Assembly: GCA_014526335.1 (NCBI GenBank) | Contig: JACTAT010000197.1 | Location: 332,645 to 396,644 of the forward strand | DNA length: 64,000 nt | Source: Chrysaora quinquecirrha | Taxonomy: Eukaryota; Cnidaria; Scyphozoa; Semaeostomeae; Pelagiidae | Direction of reading: 5' to 3' | Part shown: positions 13,201-22,203 of the stretch, piece by piece | Layout: every line of letters starts with the position of its first letter | How positions within the stretch are numbered: the stretch's first letter is position 1 | The notes under the pieces: model-generated | Told to the model about the DNA's origin: nothing | Databases searched by the model: none | The model's input: only the letters and a program-made list of their open reading frames with translations | Program-made: the position numbers and the translations under genes

Positions 13201-14985
13201 GATATTAGTAATTCCTGCAACAGATCTTTCAAAAGCTGAAGCCTACTTCTAGCCTTGGGCTACTCAGTTAGCTTCACACTTTACCTCTGATCTGGATGCA
13301 TGAAGTACATAGCAGGGTGCAGCCACACATGGCATCCATAACTACTAAACAGATACCAATTCATAAACCTGGGTGGACAGAAGCAAAGTTGTTTTAACAA
13401 CTTGCCCAAGATTGTCTTCTCTTCAATACAAGGGGAAAGACTGGGCACAAACCTACAACATTTTTGTTCTGAGTCCTGCATGCTTACAACTGTGCAACAT
13501 AATCCACATTAAAATGAGGCCTCTAGATTTCCCTACCTGTTCATCTTTCTTCATATCTTCTTTTTTCAAGAAAGCAACCACTTCAACTGTATCTCTTTCG
13601 GTTTGGGCCATTTGGTTTTGAAGTGTCTCATTTTCAGATAACAGTTTTTTAGCACTCTCTCTATGGACAATGAGAAAAAATATTAATATAGTTTACTATC
13701 AAACACCTAGATTCCCTTTTGCTATATGGTAAGTTGGTATGTTACTGTTAATTTATCATTTTTGATTTTGTCCATAATATTTATTTTAGAAGACTAGTAT
13801 TTTTACTTTGCAACCTGTAGTATCAGTTAGCAGTACCAGATTAGTCTTGGCAAGACAAGATTCTTCCTTCTAAGAATTCATGGCCTGCACAGCCACAATG
13901 TTACCTGTCTGGGATTCTGAATCTGCGGAGACTCAAACCTTAACTTGATTTAATAGAAGGCTCAAAAAGAAGCCATTGAGGTCAATGCTATACACACAAA
14001 AAGGGGGAGTATATGGAATTGGTGTACTTACTGTGAAATATCAGACCAAGTTGACAGAAAACTTCACTCAGGGTAACATCGTCACCAACCACTCTATTTC
14101 AGCAAAATTTCTAAATGAAGTAATATCAAAAACCAACCTGTATTCTTGTTTCGTTCTCTCAGACACATCAAGTTTTCCTTCCCAAAGATATGCATTTGCA
14201 ACAGCATTCTTCACAACTGAATCCCTCTCTTTAGCTTTATCAGTTTTCTTCCTGTTGAAAACAGTTTGCAAAGGAAAATTTTAGATCAATACGATTTTAT
14301 TTCTATGATTTGAAAAGTATTTGAGCTGTAAAAAACTTTGTTATAGATCATTTTGGTAAGCAGCTGACAGCATTGAAATCACAAGATATCAAAATTCTGA
14401 TGCCAAAATTGTATAAAACATCTAAAATTTAGTCTAGGTACAAATTTCACTGTCCTAGTGATTGTATTTTTAATTTTATGAGCATTCAAAGTTTGTGATT
14501 GCATAAAGGCTGAGCCACTATAAAATTGTTAACTTTGAAAGCTCGTAAAATTGATAATACAAGTGCTGAGTAGTAAAAATTTTGCACCTAGACATTAATT
14601 TGGATGCTTATTTTTGCACCAAAAACTTGATATCTTGTGGTTTCAAAAAAAATTTCACACTGTTAATTAAACTAAAACTATTTACCCAAGACCCTTATCT
14701 AGACCTATATAGACTTAAACAGCCAATACCGGTAGTACCTAATGTTACTAAATTTGCAAATCCATATTTTCTCTTTACCCTTTACTCAAATTAAGGTACC
14801 GTACCTATACAGTCAGTAGATCGATGGTCTTCAGGCCGCAGAGAAGAGGCAGGCCTAGGTTAGCCTAAGTTGTTCCAAAACTTAAGCCAGAAAAAATGCA
14901 CATTGCAGTAAAGAAGACGGAAGCAAACTTACCCTTTAGATTTATCTTTCGTTTTGGACTTTCCTTTCTTCGTCTTCTTTGGCAT
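1285..14985 (-). CDS. BBOF1: Basal body-orientation factor 1 (BBOF1/CCDC176), complete 16-exon gene
   Basis: This is a coiled-coil protein of motile cilia; in vertebrates BBOF1 keeps basal bodies aligned in multiciliated cells. Coding exons in transcription order: 14985-14933, 14251-14138, 13660-13537, 13011-12946, 11854-11792, 11430-11350, 10772-10692, 9889-9819, 8416-8320, 7530-7483, 6519-6451, 5678-5566, 4813-4723, 3708-3641, 2869-2612, 1504-1285. All junctions are GT-AG and all phases agree, giving 1617 nt and 538 residues; the human protein is about the same length from memory. The start is MPKKTKKGK, a Lys-rich N-terminus as in the family. Residues ~45-400 are almost pure coiled coil. 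Two near-invariant family blocks identify it: REMNRVKKLAKNILDE (~342-357) and VDIGDLTWEQ followed by LRLLFAKLNG (~440-463). The last exon (FITQ motif, acidic) is the least conserved. Many introns carry MITEs or SINEs, one ending about 40 bp from the exon-15 acceptor. Confidence 0.95.
1600..2000 (-). mobile_element. Tandem pair of tRNA-derived SINE-like copies
   Basis: Two diverged direct copies about 245 bp apart share the block beginning GCATGATCAAA...CCACTGAGCTATAG (about 1620-1740 and 1858-1990). On the minus strand each contains TAGCTCAGTGG, a good match to the RNA polymerase III A box. The copy at 1830-1990 also has GGCTCGAACCC, a B-box-like element, while the other copy has lost it. No cloverleaf could be folded with confidence, so this is a SINE or tRNA relic and not a functional tRNA gene. 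Confidence 0.5.
2906..3259. mobile_element. Minisatellite-carrying TIR element, copy 1 (family A)
   Basis: A 354-bp insertion in BBOF1 intron 14. Its ends are inverted repeats of about 28 bp starting TCACCC(C/T)GGATAACG, differing at one base, and it is flanked by a 3-bp direct repeat GTA. The interior is an array of about 19-bp units (CGCTGTACTGCACAACCAC) next to about 22-bp variants containing GATGATATCCC. A second copy with the same ends sits at 35628-36139. Long open frames crossing it on both strands are artefacts of the array. Superfamily is unassigned; 3-bp duplications are seen in Harbinger and CACTA groups, but the termini do not match either clearly. Confidence 0.8.
4440..4660. mobile_element. 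Remnants of Harbinger-like MITE (family C)
   Basis: Two right ends are visible, TTTGCCAGGGCC|TAA near 4515-4526 and TTTAACCAGGGCC|TAA near 4640-4663, each after the family word CAATGTTTGATCG or a derivative. Complete left ends were not found, so these are truncated or decayed copies in BBOF1 intron 13. The TAA after each terminus fits the 3-bp target of PIF/Harbinger elements. Confidence 0.55.
5210..5511. mobile_element. Back-to-back Harbinger-like MITE copies (family C)
   Basis: At 5220-5270 the right end of one copy (GACCAGGGCC) is separated by only TAT from the left end of another (GTCCCTGGCCAAACGATC). The second copy ends at about 5511 with TTTGGCAAGGACC followed by TAA. Its interior repeats CAAACATTG and GCAAATCTCAA words typical of the family. 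The element lies in BBOF1 intron 12. Confidence 0.6.
6823..7294. mobile_element. Harbinger-like MITE (family C), degenerate
   Basis: The left end reads TTA|GGCCACGGCTTAGCGATC and the right end TTTGTCCGAGGCC|TAA. Between them the family words (CAAATACTG, GACCGTTTGGCCA) recur in both orientations, along with several ACTGAACA words. The ends are diverged, so the copy is old. Confidence 0.5.
7690..8245. mobile_element. Family C MITE interrupted by a family D MITE
   Basis: Family C sequence (ACGTGGTCAAACGAACAAACATTG) stops at about 7748 and resumes at about 8188 (TTGTAAAGCAAATCTCAA), ending GATCGTTTGGTCATGGCC|TAT at 8232. The same two blocks are adjacent in the copy at 5440-5490, so the segment between them is an insertion. 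That segment starts after TTA with CCGCGGGCTACACGTGCGAC, the terminus of family D (see 37699-38162), and contains GTGTAGCCGGCTTT internally. The intervening open frames are not genes. Confidence 0.5.
8482..8947. mobile_element. Harbinger-type MITE with TTA duplication
   Basis: The ends are inverted repeats (GGGTGTGTATGATTGGTA left, TACCAATCAAACACAACC right) and TTA lies directly outside both (8479-8481 and 8948-8950). The subterminal ACCTTCTAAACC and GAGAACGGTGGAC-type words are also inverted. A related but incomplete sequence (AAAACGGCAGGTTTGG) occurs at about 12420-12700. Confidence 0.7.
9035..9285 (+). mobile_element. tRNA-derived SINE, copy 1
   Basis: The head contains GGGTTCGAGCC, a canonical pol III B box, preceded by a degenerate A-box region. 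The body includes GGCAAGTTGTTAAC, AGGTGTATAAATGGGTACC and GTGTGGCTGCACCCTGC, and the tail is GACTGAGTAGCTCAGGC. The AGGTGTATAAATGGGTACC block is a motif I recall from conserved central domains of metazoan SINEs. The copy at 13250-13475 on the other strand matches it block for block. Confidence 0.7.
10958..11335. repeat. (ATAAAC)n microsatellite in BBOF1 intron 6
   Basis: An almost pure ATAAAC hexamer array from about 10985 to 11180, decaying to variants with ACAAAC, ATCAAC and ATAAGC up to 11300. Its right edge is about 15-20 bp from BBOF1 exon 6. The Tyr-Val and Met-Phe dipeptide open frames read from it are artefacts. Confidence 0.95.
12188..12365 (-). mobile_element. tRNA-like SINE, second family, copy 1
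   Basis: On the minus strand the head runs GTGGCGTCGCGGTGTAATCC to CTGGGTTCGAGCCCAGCCA, a perfect T-arm-like stem with a B box. The 3' end is CTAGCGACTGGTGCTAAAAC followed by TTTCACCTTCACC. A diverged copy lies at 43505-43680. The A-box part is poor, so it is not scored as a tRNA gene. Confidence 0.6.
13250..13475 (-). mobile_element. tRNA-derived SINE, copy 2
   Basis: This is the reverse complement of the SINE at 9035-9285: GGGCAAGTTGTTAAAACAAC, CACCCAGGTTTATGAATTGG, TGTGTGGCTGCACCCTGC and AACTGAGTAGCCCAAGGC occur in the same order. It sits between BBOF1 exons 4 and 3. The B-box head is lost or too diverged to see. Confidence 0.65.
14346..14672. mobile_element. Solo copy of the TIR that bounds the giant foldback
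   Basis: It starts after TA with GATCATTTTGGTAAGCAG and continues ...GACAGCATTGAAATCACAAG; the blocks TTTAGTCTAGGTACAAA and TTTTATGAGCATTCAAAG follow. All of these occur in the arms of the element at 29432-32999. The inverted block AACTTGATATCTTGTGG near 14625-14645 shows it is itself a small inverted-repeat element, truncated at the right end. It lies in BBOF1 intron 1. Confidence 0.65.
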
Positions 14986-15709
14986 TTTCTTTATTTATTC
15001 GAGCAAAATTTAAAGCCAAGGGAGGGTTTGTTTGCTTGTTTGCTTGGTTTTGATTATCATTCCTTATGTGCAAGCCTCGTTCTCAATAAATATATTTCCA
15101 TGACAACGATTCAGAAGCATTGATGTTTTGTCCTTTCCTTGGCAACCAGACCAGTTAATTTGTTGATTGTTATTTTGTCTTTTCTCCATTTTTATTAAGA
15201 GCTTTTTCATATTTCAGTATTTGATGATTTTATATTACAGGGTTTTGTTTAATATTACTTATATTCTATGTTACAGATGTTGAATTGGTGTGGTGGTACT
15301 TTTTGAAGAAACAACAAGGAGGAGGGACGCCCAAACAAAGTTTTGTTCAGCCGCATGGTCATTATCATATCCAGCCATTATAAAGTGAAGAGGGGGATGG
15401 TTGGCAGCGTAAACAATTGATCGAGAATGTGGGGAAGCCAAGGGAGGATATGGCAACAAACAACAAAGACTAAGTCAGGAAGACGCGCAAATCTGAACAG
15501 AATCAGATCAGGATAACAACGGTGTAGGGTAGAGTCCCGGAAGCGGAAGACAACACAGGGAAGCAGAAATTTTCTACAGACGTATGGAGACGTATTTGTC
15601 TTATAAGTGATTATCATGATTTTGATTACTATAGTCATTTCATAGCTAACATAAGGTGCACTAAGAAGTAAAAGATTCAAATTTCGAATCATGTCTTGCC
15701 CCCGTATTG
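14986..15709. other. BBOF1 upstream region, no gene seen
   Basis: This stretch should hold the BBOF1 promoter and 5' UTR. No unambiguous promoter element, RNA gene or repeat could be identified. Short open frames on both strands lack domain signal or splice context. Confidence 0.4.
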
Positions 15710-16572
15710 CCAAATCGAGTCAAATCACGTCAAAAAATCGAGTCAAGTTATGTCAAAATTAAAGTAAAAAAGACCAGGTTAAGTCAAGTCTAGTGAAGTC
15801 AAGTCTTAGTTAAATCGAGCCAGGTCAATTCAAGACAACGTCTAAGTCGACGTCGAGTCAACGTCAAAGTCAAATCAAGTCAACGTCAACCGTCAACCTC
15901 AAAATCGACTTCAACATCAAGTCAAGTCAACACCCTAGTCAACGTCAAAGTCAAGTTTAAGTTATCTTCAACATCAAATCAAATCAATACCAGAGTCAAT
16001 TTCAAAGTCAAATAAAGTCAACGTCAAAGTCAATTTCAACATAAAGCCAAGTCAACACCCTAGTCAACGTCAAAGTGAAGTCAACATCCGTCCCCCGTCA
16101 ACGTCAAAGTCAAGTCAATATCCGTGTTTATCTCAACGTCAAGTCAACGTCCTCGTCAACGTCAAAGTCGACTTCAACATCAAGTCAAGTCAACATCAGA
16201 GTCAAAGTCAAGTTAAGTCAATATCTGTGTCCATGTCAACGTCAATATCAAGTATCAAGTCAACGTCCTCGTCAACGCCAAGGTCAAAGTCGACTTCAAT
16301 ATCAAGTCAAGTCAACATCAATGTCTACGTCAAAGTCAAGTCAAAATCATCGGCAAGGTCAAAGTCAACTTCAACATCAAGTCAAGTCAGCATTCGAGTC
16401 AACGTAAATGTCAAGTCAGGTAGCTAAATCTGATTCAATGTCAAAGTCAAATCAAGTCAACGTAAAAATCAAGCAAATTAGAAGTGAATCAAATAGAATG
16501 GAATCAAGTGGAGTAGAATTGAATCAACCAAACCAAATCAAGTCTAATCGAATCGAATCAATTCGTGCTGAA
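15710..16572. repeat. Degenerate AAGTCA/ACGTCA repeat field
   Basis: The words AAGTCA, ACGTCA and ATCAAG are reiterated with frequent changes (for example GTCAACGTCAAAGTCAAGTC), merging at 16440-16570 into ATCGAATC/AATCAAATC variants. There is no constant period; many steps are 6 bp with 5- and 12-bp interruptions. The field ends exactly at the stop codon of the channel gene at 16573. Ser-Thr-rich plus-strand open frames are repeat artefacts. Confidence 0.85.
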
Positions 16573-18024
16573 TCAAATCGTCTTTGCTTGGCTGCAAGAT
16601 TTTGTTGCACCTGCACCTGGTTGTTTGTTTTCACCTTTCAGCATCCATCGACCAGCTATGATGTCAATGAGCAACATTAAAATTTCAACCAGAGAAATCC
16701 AAGATGCTCCTAGCAGCAATCCCATGTGGCCTCCAATATCACTGACGACATTCAAAAATGTGTACAGCTGACTTTCCTCGTTAACAACCTCGGAAAATTC
16801 ATCGTAATAAATACTGATTTTGATCAGCTTTTGTCTAATCTCCTCGATACTGTAATTCCCATGTCGCTCACCCGTAGCTGCGGCGATAACGGGCGAAAGC
16901 ATTTTAGCTTGCCAAGACATCGGCCATATTATCTGGGTTGCTTTTGCCTTGTAAATTTCCTCATAACAAGGCTCCTTGCAGTTGCATTGTTTCCTGTCAA
17001 AGCTGTAACTGAAATTTGTTTGGCACTGTTCGTACTCCGTCGTGGAGAGATTTCGTTTGCTAGGATAGCTTTCGTTTGGCATAAAAACTCGCATTATTGG
17101 AGGGACGTACCCGCAGGCCTTGTACAGTGCAACATATAAACACGATAAATAGCAGGTTTCGGCAACATACTTTCCTTTGAAGAGCGACTGCTCTTCCTTG
17201 CCCTCTAAGAAACATTTCGACCCAGATGAGCCTGGTTGTCGAATTCTGATAACTTTCTGAATTGTAATGCGGGTGTGGTGACCAGGAGACAAATGAATCC
17301 CACTGAATTTTGTAATGTATTCTTTAGGATCATGAAAGTTAACGAAAAGCCCATTTCTGCTATCTTGCAATGGCTTTGTGAAGTATTTATCGTTGTTGTG
17401 TTCGTTTTCGTCGTAATAAAGAATCATCTGTAAGCCTTTGAGCTCCCCTTGCCAGTGCTGCCTCAAAACAGAATTCCTATTAAGTGTAAAACATGGCCAA
17501 AAGTTGGGTGTAAAGGAGAATTCTTTGGGGAATTTAATATTGGCGAATCTTTCATCCATTCCCATTCCGATGTTTGCTTCTGAGTAGTTAGCCATGTAAA
17601 GCTTACAAGCCATTTCGAAGTATTTCTTGTTGATCTGGTTCTTGAAACTCCAGTCGTCGAGTGACGAGCAGTTTTCTGGTAGACTTTGAAATGTCGGCTG
17701 AGAATCTCCATCAGTGCTTAACATATTAGTATTGCAGAATGTCATCGCTGGTAGTGCGAGTGAATTCTTGTATCTTATTTCTTCTTTTATATAAGTTTTT
17801 CTATAAAGATATTCTTTGATAATCATCACGAACGTGGATATCAAGGAAACAGCTGAAAACAGAAAGAGCAATGTCCAAAATATTCTTCGACATGTTTGTC
17901 GTTCTGCAAAGATTTTCGAAAATCCATGAATAGTTAGACTGTCCACTTCTTCAGCCAAATCTTTCTTTTTGCTGCTTGAAACAGATTTAGGAGCTTTCGC
18001 TTTCGGCGAATGTGAAGTGCCCAT
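16573..18024 (-). CDS. DEG/ENaC (ASIC-like) sodium channel, intronless
   Basis: A plasma-membrane, amiloride-sensitive-type cation channel subunit of 483 residues, which normally trimerises. A basic/Ser-rich N-terminus is followed by the HG gating motif at 33-34 (TIHGFSKIF) and TM1 at ~48-70. Then come a post-TM1 ALPAMTFCNTN block, a large Cys-rich extracellular region with several N-x-S/T sites, and the GYVPP...CNCKEPCYE cysteine pattern. A GLLLGASWISLVEILMLL pre-TM2/TM2 segment (~434-458) carries the G-A-S selectivity-filter triplet at ~439-441. The cytosolic tail is only ~21 residues. Length and order match the family. The whole gene is one exon, unlike its spliced neighbours, and the stop codon abuts a repeat field, so the last tail residues may have been changed by repeat expansion. 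Ligand (peptide, proton or none) cannot be told from sequence. Confidence 0.93.
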   Translation of the reverse strand: MGTSHSPKAKAPKSVSSSKKKDLAEEVDSLTIHGFSKIFAERQTCRRIFWTLLFLFSAVSLISTFVMIIKEYLYRKTYIKEEIRYKNSLALPAMTFCNTNMLSTDGDSQPTFQSLPENCSSLDDWSFKNQINKKYFEMACKLYMANYSEANIGMGMDERFANIKFPKEFSFTPNFWPCFTLNRNSVLRQHWQGELKGLQMILYYDENEHNNDKYFTKPLQDSRNGLFVNFHDPKEYITKFSGIHLSPGHHTRITIQKVIRIRQPGSSGSKCFLEGKEEQSLFKGKYVAETCYLSCLYVALYKACGYVPPIMRVFMPNESYPSKRNLSTTEYEQCQTNFSYSFDRKQCNCKEPCYEEIYKAKATQIIWPMSWQAKMLSPVIAAATGERHGNYSIEEIRQKLIKISIYYDEFSEVVNEESQLYTFLNVVSDIGGHMGLLLGASWISLVEILMLLIDIIAGRWMLKGENKQPGAGATKSCSQAKTI

Positions 18025-18189
18025 CGTAGATCGTTATCTTGACCTACTTAAGATGTCTGCTGAGGCCTCGGAATATGACCCTTCTTGAATGCTTCTGCAA
18101 ATAGGCAGAACTGACAGCGCACCACTGCAATATAAAGTCGATCGTCTGAGCATCACAGCAATGTACCACCATAAAAAGAAGAAAAAATA

Positions 18190-19032
18190 CAGTCGAACCT
18201 CGCTATCTCGAACTCGGTTATCTCGAACAACTCGCTATCTCGAACAGATTCCCATTTCCCTCGTTTTCCTATAAGGCTAAGTACAGAGATAAAACCCGTT
18301 ATTTCGAACTCGGTTATCTCGAAATATTCGCTATCTCGAACGAAATGTTTTTCCCGTGAAAGAAAAAACCCGGTTATCTCGAACAAAACGTCACAAAAAT
18401 TTTCAATTTTTAATTATTATAACGATGATAATTCATTTTTTAAGATTAAAGTTAACTTAGGTTATCCGACAATTATTATCTTGCAAGGGACTTTCAATCC
18501 TTTGCCATCTCTAAAGTTTACACGCTTGCCATTTACCACAGGCACTCAGGAGCTAAATTTATGGTGTCGTTTTTCTGTACACAGACTGCATATTGGTCAG
18601 CTGTTGTCCCCCTTGCGAATCTACACGTACTACTGTGTTGGATACGCACTACTATGTAAGATACGCACTATGGTGGTATATTTTGCGCACTATGGTGGCG
18701 TTTTTTGCGTACTGTGGTGGATACGCACTACGGTGGTGGGTTATTATGCTTGATGTGGTGGGTTATTATGCTTTATGTGGTGGTGTTTTTTGCATACTGT
18801 GAAGAAGTACTGCAAAATATGAAGCAAGCTTCAATAATGTACTATTTTAGTTAAATTGGATGTTTATGGCAGCTTTTGAGACAAATGAGGTCTTTTCCTT
18901 GGTTTATATTCTACTTTTACACACAGATGACCGCTTTTGATCGAAAAATTCAGAGTCCGGATATCTCGAAGTCCCGCTATGTCGAACAAATTTTCATTTC
19001 CCGTGCGAGTTCGAGATAGCGGGACTCGACTG
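18190..19032. mobile_element. Tigger/pogo-like non-autonomous element with TA duplication
   Basis: The ends are inverted repeats, CAGTCGAACCTCGCTATCTC on the left and GAGATAGCGGGACTCGACTG on the right, with TA directly outside each (18188-18189 and 19033-19034). TATCTCGAAC words are repeated inside both ends. This is the terminus style of Tc1/mariner Tigger elements. There is no transposase ORF. A family B foldback fragment lies inside at about 18610-18800. Confidence 0.8.
18610..18802 (+). mobile_element. Family B repeat fragment nested in Tigger-like element
   Basis: It begins GCGAATCTACACGTACTACTG and continues with TACGCACTATGGTGG and TTTTTTGCGTACTGTGGTGG words, the same vocabulary as the foldback at 25987-26655. 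Only one arm orientation is present, so the copy is partial or lost its second arm. Confidence 0.6.
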
Positions 19033-19121
19033 TAGCTGCCGTTGCAAGGGCTTAGAAAACTTGCTAAACCTGCCAAACCCACCCTAAGCCCCCGGCTATT
19101 TCATTGCCTTTTCATGTCCGA

Positions 19122-19195
19122 AGGTGATGATGATGCTGATGATGATGACGACGACGACGATGATGATGATCATGATGGTGATGATGACGATTATG
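19122..19195. repeat. (GAT/GAC)n trinucleotide repeat
   Basis: A run of GATGATGATGAC-type triplets. It would encode an Asp-rich stretch on the plus strand, but the surrounding frame (19042-19251) has no other coding signal. Confidence 0.9.
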
Positions 19196-20379
19196 AAAGT
19201 GATTCTTGCGATAACGTTGCTATTTTTAGATTATTGCATCTACTTGAGTAATTCCATCATTTTATTAACTGAGTTTTTTAATATTAAGACAACTTGATTT
19301 TATCTTCCCCCTCTACGCCAATGCATAGTATACGTAATCCTAGATTTCTTCTAATTATCTGATATTGCTAAAACATCTGCAAGCAAGGTAGATTTTAAAG
19401 AAAGCACTCTGTTGTCTAATTAAAAGTGCGTTTAAAAAAAATCGTGAATTTCTATATAATCGTTTACATTGACTGAATAATTACAGTATTAAATTTAAAA
19501 TATTGATCTTAAATGAGTAAATTGGAAGTTTTTTATAATTCCTTATCAATACCGTAATGTAAACTTGAGGAAAGATGTTTAATTTCTTTTTCGCAATCTT
19601 ACGTAAAAGAACTGCATTTTAGATTAAAAACAACGGTCAACGGTATGTTCAGGTGCATATGGCATGTCAGTTTCAAAAGCTACAAGATTTCTGCCAACTT
19701 GACTACTACGCTGTTAGTCTGAGCTAAGAAACTGCGGGAAATGACGAGCAGAAAATTCACCTGCGCTTCAAAGTCAAAACCATTTTATCCTCGCCCGTTG
19801 GTGCTATTTTCCCATGTTTTCACCCTCCGCCACTTATTTTTCCGACATCTTTTGGACAAACGGAACCCATTATGGAAACTTTTTAAAATTTTGAGATATG
19901 GAGTTTTCAATATAAAATTCGTATTAAGCATCCAAAATTAGGCGCAAATATTTATTATCTCAGTGCTTGTATTATTAGCCTGCGCAGACCCAAAGCCACC
20001 GGAGGAGGATTGGTTGCTTTGTGTCTACGCGCAGGCTATTGTATTATTGATTGTACGAGCGTTCAACGTTTACGATTTCATTAGGGCCCAGACCAGTAGG
20101 GGTCAAACGTTTTTCCCCAACGGGCCTGTCACTTTTAACCGTCAAAGCTCTGATAGAATCGGGAACTTTGCACGCTCACAAAATCATTGGTGCAAGCGCT
20201 AGGAGAGAAAAACTCGGCATCTAGACTAAGTTTTCCTTTGAAAATTTTTTAATGAAACCGACAAAACGGTGTATAGAGCACTGTGTCGAACCAAAAATTA
20301 ACTGCATTTGTTTCGGCACGTTACAGGGGGCTTATTTCCAAATAAACTTCCTTCCCAAGCCCTTCCCAACTTACACTTG

Positions 20380-20605
20380 CTTCCCAAGTCCCTAACTTCG
20401 CTGACATTGAAATGAATTGATGTTGTTGTTATTCGCTTCAGCTGGTGTTAATTTTAGCCACAGATCAGTGGTTTGAGTGAGCGTTCAGCAATTAAATTCA
20501 ATAGCAATAACTTCGAGTCATGTAGCAAGTCTATTCCCAAGTCCCTAAATTTCGCTCACATTAAATTCCATTGATGTTGTGGTTGTTCGCCTCAGAAACA
20601 GTTTA
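20380..20605. repeat. Diverged direct duplication, ~145 bp apart
   Basis: The block TTCCCAAGTCCCTAA...TTCGCT(G/C)ACATT...TTGATGTTGT...TTCGC occurs at about 20390-20445 and again at about 20530-20600. Function is unknown. A weaker trace, AAATTCCCAAGCAATGAATTCCC, begins at about 24050. Confidence 0.55.
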
Positions 20606-20754
20606 CTCTAGCGTTATTACACTCCTCCCACTCTTTCGGAAACAGCTAGAACAACTACAACAACACAATTGCTGTTTCCTCAGGGTACATATGCATTTAC
20701 ATTGCGACATTCATTTACATTGTTACATACATTAACATACTGTATAGTTAGATC

Positions 20755-22203
20755 ACTAAAAAGGCAATTGTTACTCCTGTGTATAAGAAAAAAGATCCCT
20801 TTAATAAGGAAAACTATAGACCAATAAGCTTACTTACAACGTTTTCTAAGGTTTTCGAAAAAGCAATTGAGCTTCAGCTCTCGCCATTTTTCGAGAACAA
20901 ATTTTCAAGATACTTATGCGCATATCGAAAACATTTTTCATCACAACATGCTCTATTTAGACTCATAGAAGAATGGAGGCGTGGATTAGAAAATAATAAG
21001 CAAATTGGTGCTGTCTTAATGGATTTATCCAAAGCCTTTGATTGCTTACCAAAGAATCTTCTTCTAGCTAAATTAAACGCCTATGGTGTGGAACACAACT
21101 CTCTAAAACTTATAAAAGCTATCTCTCTGAAAGGAAACAAAAGTCAAAGTGAAAGGACGCTACAGTGAGTGGGGCAATCTAGAATTAGGTGTGCCACAAG
21201 GATCTATCCTAGGACCTCTTCTTTTAACATTTTCATTAACGATATATTTTATAATTTGAGTGAGGGATCTCTTTGTAATTTTGCTGATGACAATACAATA
21301 TCAATCACTGCAACTGACTCAAACAGCCTAATACAACTAATAAAAATTAATACTAACATATGCATTGATTGGTTTAAAGATAATGAAATGACTGCAAATC
21401 CTCTAAATTTCAAGCTATTGCCATTGGCAATAAAGATAAACAATTTAATCACTTCGAAATTAATAGCAATTTTAAAATAAAAATAGATAATATTGTAACT
21501 TTACTCGGTGTTGATATTGATGAGCATTTAAAATTTGACAGCCACGTTGATAAAATTTGCAAAAGGCTGCTAAACAGTTAAATTCTCTTAAACGTCTTGC
21601 AAAATACATGGGTGAAAGAGAAAAAAAGATTATTATAAATTCATTTATATTATGCCATTTTAACTATTGTCCGCTGGTGTGGATGCTATGCAGTAAGGGT
21701 AGTCTAGATAAATTAGAAAAGATAAACGAAAGAGCATTACGACTGGTTTACTCTGATTACACATCATCATATGAGATGTTGCTTGCTAAATCAAATGAGA
21801 CAACCATCCATGTTCAAACAATAAGACTCCTTGCATTTGAAATCTATAAAACGCTAAATAATCTGAACCCGCCGTTCATGAATGATTATTTCTTAGAAAA
21901 ACACGTAAACCACGATCTTCGGATAATAAATCCATTACAAATTCCAAAGGTCAGAACAACTAACTATGGCATTAAATCTTTAAGTTTCCAAGGGCCCAAA
22001 ATCTGGAACTCTCTTCCAGCTGAAATCAAGTTAGCCCCGAAATAACAAAGAGTTTAAAGGCTTGATAAAAAACATGGTTCCTAAACAAAAAATGTGCGTG
22101 TTCGTTTTGTAACAAATGATGCTTTAATGCAATCTCTGGAGTTGCTTCATGTTAGTATGAATTAGTGTTTCACTATTGTAAATACTAACAATAAATAATG
22201 TAC
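20755..22203 (+). pseudogene. 5'-truncated non-LTR retrotransposon (LINE) reverse transcriptase
   Basis: The copy starts inside the reverse transcriptase domain (ATPVYKKKDPFNKENYRPIS-type motif). It continues with LMDLSKAFD (motif A), GVPQGSILGPLLFNIFINDI (motif B region) and FADD (motif C, catalytic Asp pair). A C-terminal thumb/tail follows with NYCPLVWM and GPKIWNSLP motifs common in Jockey/CR1-group LINEs. The endonuclease domain is missing. The frame is broken at about 21125-21180, where motif B is read in a different frame from its neighbours, and again around 21400-21560. The 3' end is ACAATTACAATTACAATTA at 22181-22200, a short tandem tail rather than poly(A), as in CR1/L2-type elements. 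It is a dead copy. Confidence 0.88.

Noticed and set aside
16075..16427. Ser/Thr-rich plus-strand frames
   Set aside because: Artefacts of the AAGTCA/ACGTCA repeat field.
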